Below are positions 63,101 through 64,000 of a stretch of DNA of 64,000 nt, one piece after another. The translations under genes were made by a program, and so were the position numbers. Location of the stretch: NCBI RefSeq assembly GCF_000710345.2, contig NZ_KL537414.1, positions 18,964 through 82,963 of the forward strand, in the 5' to 3' direction. Source of the DNA: Curtobacterium sp. S6. Lineage in GTDB: Bacteria > Actinomycetota > Actinomycetes > Actinomycetales > Micrococcaceae. Below the pieces are notes generated by a model. That model made no database searches, was not told where the DNA came from, and saw only the letters and a program-made list of their open reading frames with translations. Numbering within the stretch: position 1 is the first letter of the stretch; each line of letters opens with the position of its first letter.

Positions 63101-63490
63101 GTCGTCCTGCTCGGAACCTTCCGGAAGGGCCGCATTGCGCGCGGCCAGCATGGTCCGGACGCCGTCCTCGCGGGCGCGGCCGTCCACGTAGGCGCGGTAG
63201 TCGGTCGAGATGCTGAACTCGCTCCGATCGATGTCCTCCGCCGTCTTGCCTTCCGCGGGGCCCAATCGCCGGTCGGAGAGGATCGCGTCGAAGAGCCGTT
63301 TCCAAGCGTTCGAATGGACCGAAGCGGTGTCCGTGACGACGCCGTCCATGTCGAAAATGACGGCTTTCTGCGGAATGGACATGCTGAGATCCGAGCGGTT
63401 TTCTCGGGTTCTCCTCGAATCCGGCCTGTAGGGCGAACCGGAACGGAGGTTCAGCGGGTCGCTCGTGCCGAGCGGGCTCAGAGAATTCAT
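60179..63490 (-). CDS. HAD (beta-phosphoglucomutase-like) fused to GH65 disaccharide phosphorylase
   Basis: 1103 residues. Residues about 38-285 form a HAD-IA domain with nucleophile D47 and acid/base D49 (VIFDMDGVVTDT), TALVTASRN, GKPAPDMFL and VIEDAVSGVEAA, as in beta-phosphoglucomutase. From about 295 to the end is a GH65 protein: YHGFDPQQERHREALLTLANG, GHIFWDEIFILP, catalytic acid near E791 in GAMGPDEYHDG, and phosphate-binding NGSTLSRVV. Such phosphorylases split trehalose, maltose or kojibiose into beta-glucose-1-phosphate plus glucose. The fused mutase would turn this into glucose-6-phosphate. The substrate is not decided by sight. An ATG at 63382, just before the HAD domain, is the alternative start. 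Confidence 0.9.
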   Translation of the reverse strand: MNSLSPLGTSDPLNLRSGSPYRPDSRRTRENRSDLSMSIPQKAVIFDMDGVVTDTASVHSNAWKRLFDAILSDRRLGPAEGKTAEDIDRSEFSISTDYRAYVDGRAREDGVRTMLAARNAALPEGSEQDDAGAWTVQGQARLKNDFFTAELDTHGVTVFRGTVDLVCRLHRSGIPTALVTASRNSRPVLEAAGLEELFDLIIDGTYALEHGVPGKPAPDMFLAAAEQLGVDPSEAAVIEDAVSGVEAARAGGFGLVVGINRHGEREDLENAGADVVHNDVGELDLGAQRDDSWKLVYHGFDPQQERHREALLTLANGYMGVRGYRPERSDDGIHYPGTYVAGLFNRVVSHINGRDLEHESMVNLPNFQFFDVRLRGGDWWSEGGMKPIDEVTELDLRHGILTRICTLEEVPESDAPAPEGEPRRVKVTQRRLVSMANRHLAAMEASITPLGWTGRIHVRSGIDPNVTNNNVAEYSELARHHLVVEGSTTLPDDTLVNVVRTNQSDHQISVAQRTNVRSAVTTRLEREVRPGGIEMRRYRVDGEADQPIVFDTTTALVTSRDAAIASSILGAVEALNRSEGGFEGLYIAHEKAWSRLWDRFAVDIDTDVDTMLALRLHIFHIVQTLSPNMELNDAGVTARGLHGEGYRGHIFWDEIFILPIITLRLPSVTRSLLQYRWARLPAARHKAAEFGAQGAMFPWQSGSDGREETPVELYNPHSDRWMPDNSWRQFHVGLAIGFNAWQYYTATEDTAWLAHQGAELMIEISRFFSSLVSYDEQDERYHIEGAMGPDEYHDGYPGSVDGGGLKDNAYTNVLAAWLFRHTAEIFDVLPEHLALQVTSANNVTETELASWKHMASRLAVPFNRDGTISQFEGYDDLKEIDWDHYRRKYGNIGRMDLILESEGDATNNYKLSKQADTLMLVYLFGQHGFQEELAQLGYDVSLAKIEETIAFYLPRTSNGSTLSRVVTASIMARVDPRHSWSVYQDALMADLDDTQGGTTQEGIHLGAMCGTLDVLQRAYAGVQILTDCIQLEPSMPEELRSVGFEIQYHGQLLDVFIDSTRIRVAARSERASEVRVRIGDSETVLHGGDSCEELLEDLRTRTR

Positions 63491-63527
63491 CAAGGCAAAA
63501 GACCTTTCGGGTTGGCTCAGGCACCCA

Positions 63528-63555
63528 TTAAACACGCCTGATGCCCCGCTTGAAC
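63528..63555 (-). promoter_or_regulatory. Candidate promoter of the HAD-GH65 gene
   Basis: On the minus strand TTCAAG (63555-63550) and TTTAAT (63533-63528) are 16 nt apart and end about 38 nt before the ATG; the -10 box is a five-of-six match. Confidence 0.4.
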
Positions 63556-63715
63556 CGTCGGTGGCACGAATTTTTGACGACTTTCACGCATGGCTATATC
63601 TCATCCACAGTTATGTGACGTGGAGCCCCGGCTGATGGGCGCGATGTCCTAGACTTGAACCGAATCTTTTCGCGTGCCACGTCGGCCGGCGTGTGTTCAG
63701 CCCAACAGGAGAGCA

Positions 63716-64000
63716 ATGACGAACCCTTCCACGCAGGATGTCAACAACCGTTCGCTGAGCGAGCTCGACCCCGAAATCTCGGAAGCCATCGCGGCGGAAC
63801 TGGGTCGGCAGCGCAACACTCTGGAGATGATCGCTTCCGAGAACTTTGCGCCCCGAGCCGTCCTCGAGGCGCAGGGTTCGGTCCTGACCAATAAATACGC
63901 GGAGGGTTACCCCGGCCGCCGTTACTACGGCGGGTGCGAGCACGTCGACGTCGTCGAGGACCTCGCGCGCGAGCGGGCCAAGTCTCTCTTCGGAGCCGAG
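63716..64000 (+). CDS. glyA: Serine hydroxymethyltransferase, N-terminal part (runs out of window)
   Basis: The first 95 codons. PLP enzyme that interconverts serine plus tetrahydrofolate with glycine plus methylene-tetrahydrofolate, feeding one-carbon units to purine synthesis. Seen: [40 protein letters not shown] and [20 protein letters not shown], the hallmark N-terminal substrate/cofactor stretch. AGGAG precedes the ATG, and TAGACT at 63650-63655 is a possible -10 box. The PLP lysine lies beyond the window. The 225-bp gap to the divergent HAD-GH65 gene contains no gene. Confidence 0.96.
   Translation, partial: MTNPSTQDVNNRSLSELDPEISEAIAAELGRQRNTLEMIASENFAPRAVLEAQGSVLTNKYAEGYPGRRYYGGCEHVDVVEDLARERAKSLFGAE

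Noticed and set aside
63541..63715. Riboswitch (THF or glycine class) before glyA
   Set aside because: None of the conserved blocks of these aptamers is visible; only a plain leader of about 50 nt with AGGAG.

Overview
The window is 64 kb of GC-rich, densely coded chromosomal DNA from an actinobacterium. Gene content and order point to the Micrococcaceae or close Micrococcales, but I do not assign a genus. The clues are a GGM-tailed GroEL, a Csp-DUF3027 pair, a DtxR/IdeR-type regulator divergent from an actinobacterial-type phosphoserine aminotransferase, PcrA with its C-terminal RNA-polymerase-binding-like domain, sucCD, a DUF6350 membrane gene, purN-purH and glyA, frequent GTG starts, and many genes whose -10 box sits 6-7 nt before the start codon (likely leaderless mRNAs). 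There is no rRNA, CRISPR array, transposase or recognisable prophage. There is one tRNA gene, tRNA-Arg(CCU).

Layout. 0-11 kb: end of groEL with a strong terminator, an MFS permease, the rRNA methylase RlmC, isochorismate synthase, RNase HI with an extra C-terminal domain, an orphan WXG100 protein behind an OmpR/EnvZ-type two-component pair, a cold-shock protein with a C-terminal extension, a DUF3027 protein and an MFS exporter. 11-18.7 kb: serC, divergent from a DtxR-family metal regulator preceded by an 11-codon overlapping leader ORF, then thymidine kinase, a secreted NlpC/P60 hydrolase under a c-di-AMP (ydaO/yuaA) riboswitch, a DUF4031-HD fusion, tRNA-Arg and a DHA2 drug-type exporter. 18.7-25.3 kb: PcrA helicase, an MHS-family symporter and succinyl-CoA ligase (sucC-sucD) ending in a terminator.

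25.4-45 kb is an accessory block. It holds a Tat-exported protein, a ferritin-like/VIT iron or manganese transporter, an MFS permease, a large protein with homing-endonuclease-type repeats and a TY-Chap-like end, an aldo/keto reductase, the choline-to-glycine-betaine operon betT-betB-betA, a YdcF/DUF218 protein, a DUF418 protein, a SWIM-SNF2 helicase, a PIN-domain toxin candidate with unusual upstream ORFs, and a glycosyltransferase. 45-49.8 kb returns to backbone: DUF6350 protein, purN, purH.

49.8-60.2 kb is a hexuronate/glucuronide utilisation locus. A LacI-type regulator precedes uxaC-uxuB-uidA-uidB-manD-gntK, and a BASS-family transporter follows. Beta-glucuronides would enter through UidB, be cut by UidA to glucuronate, isomerised by UxaC, reduced by UxuB to mannonate and dehydrated by ManD to 2-keto-3-deoxygluconate. 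The kinase that would finish the route is not in the window; a gluconokinase sits in that place. 60.2-63.5 kb encodes a HAD-GH65 fusion for disaccharide phosphorolysis. The window ends in the first 95 codons of glyA.

Functions are read from motifs and length by eye. Promoters are weak predictions because -35 boxes are poorly conserved. No database search was run.
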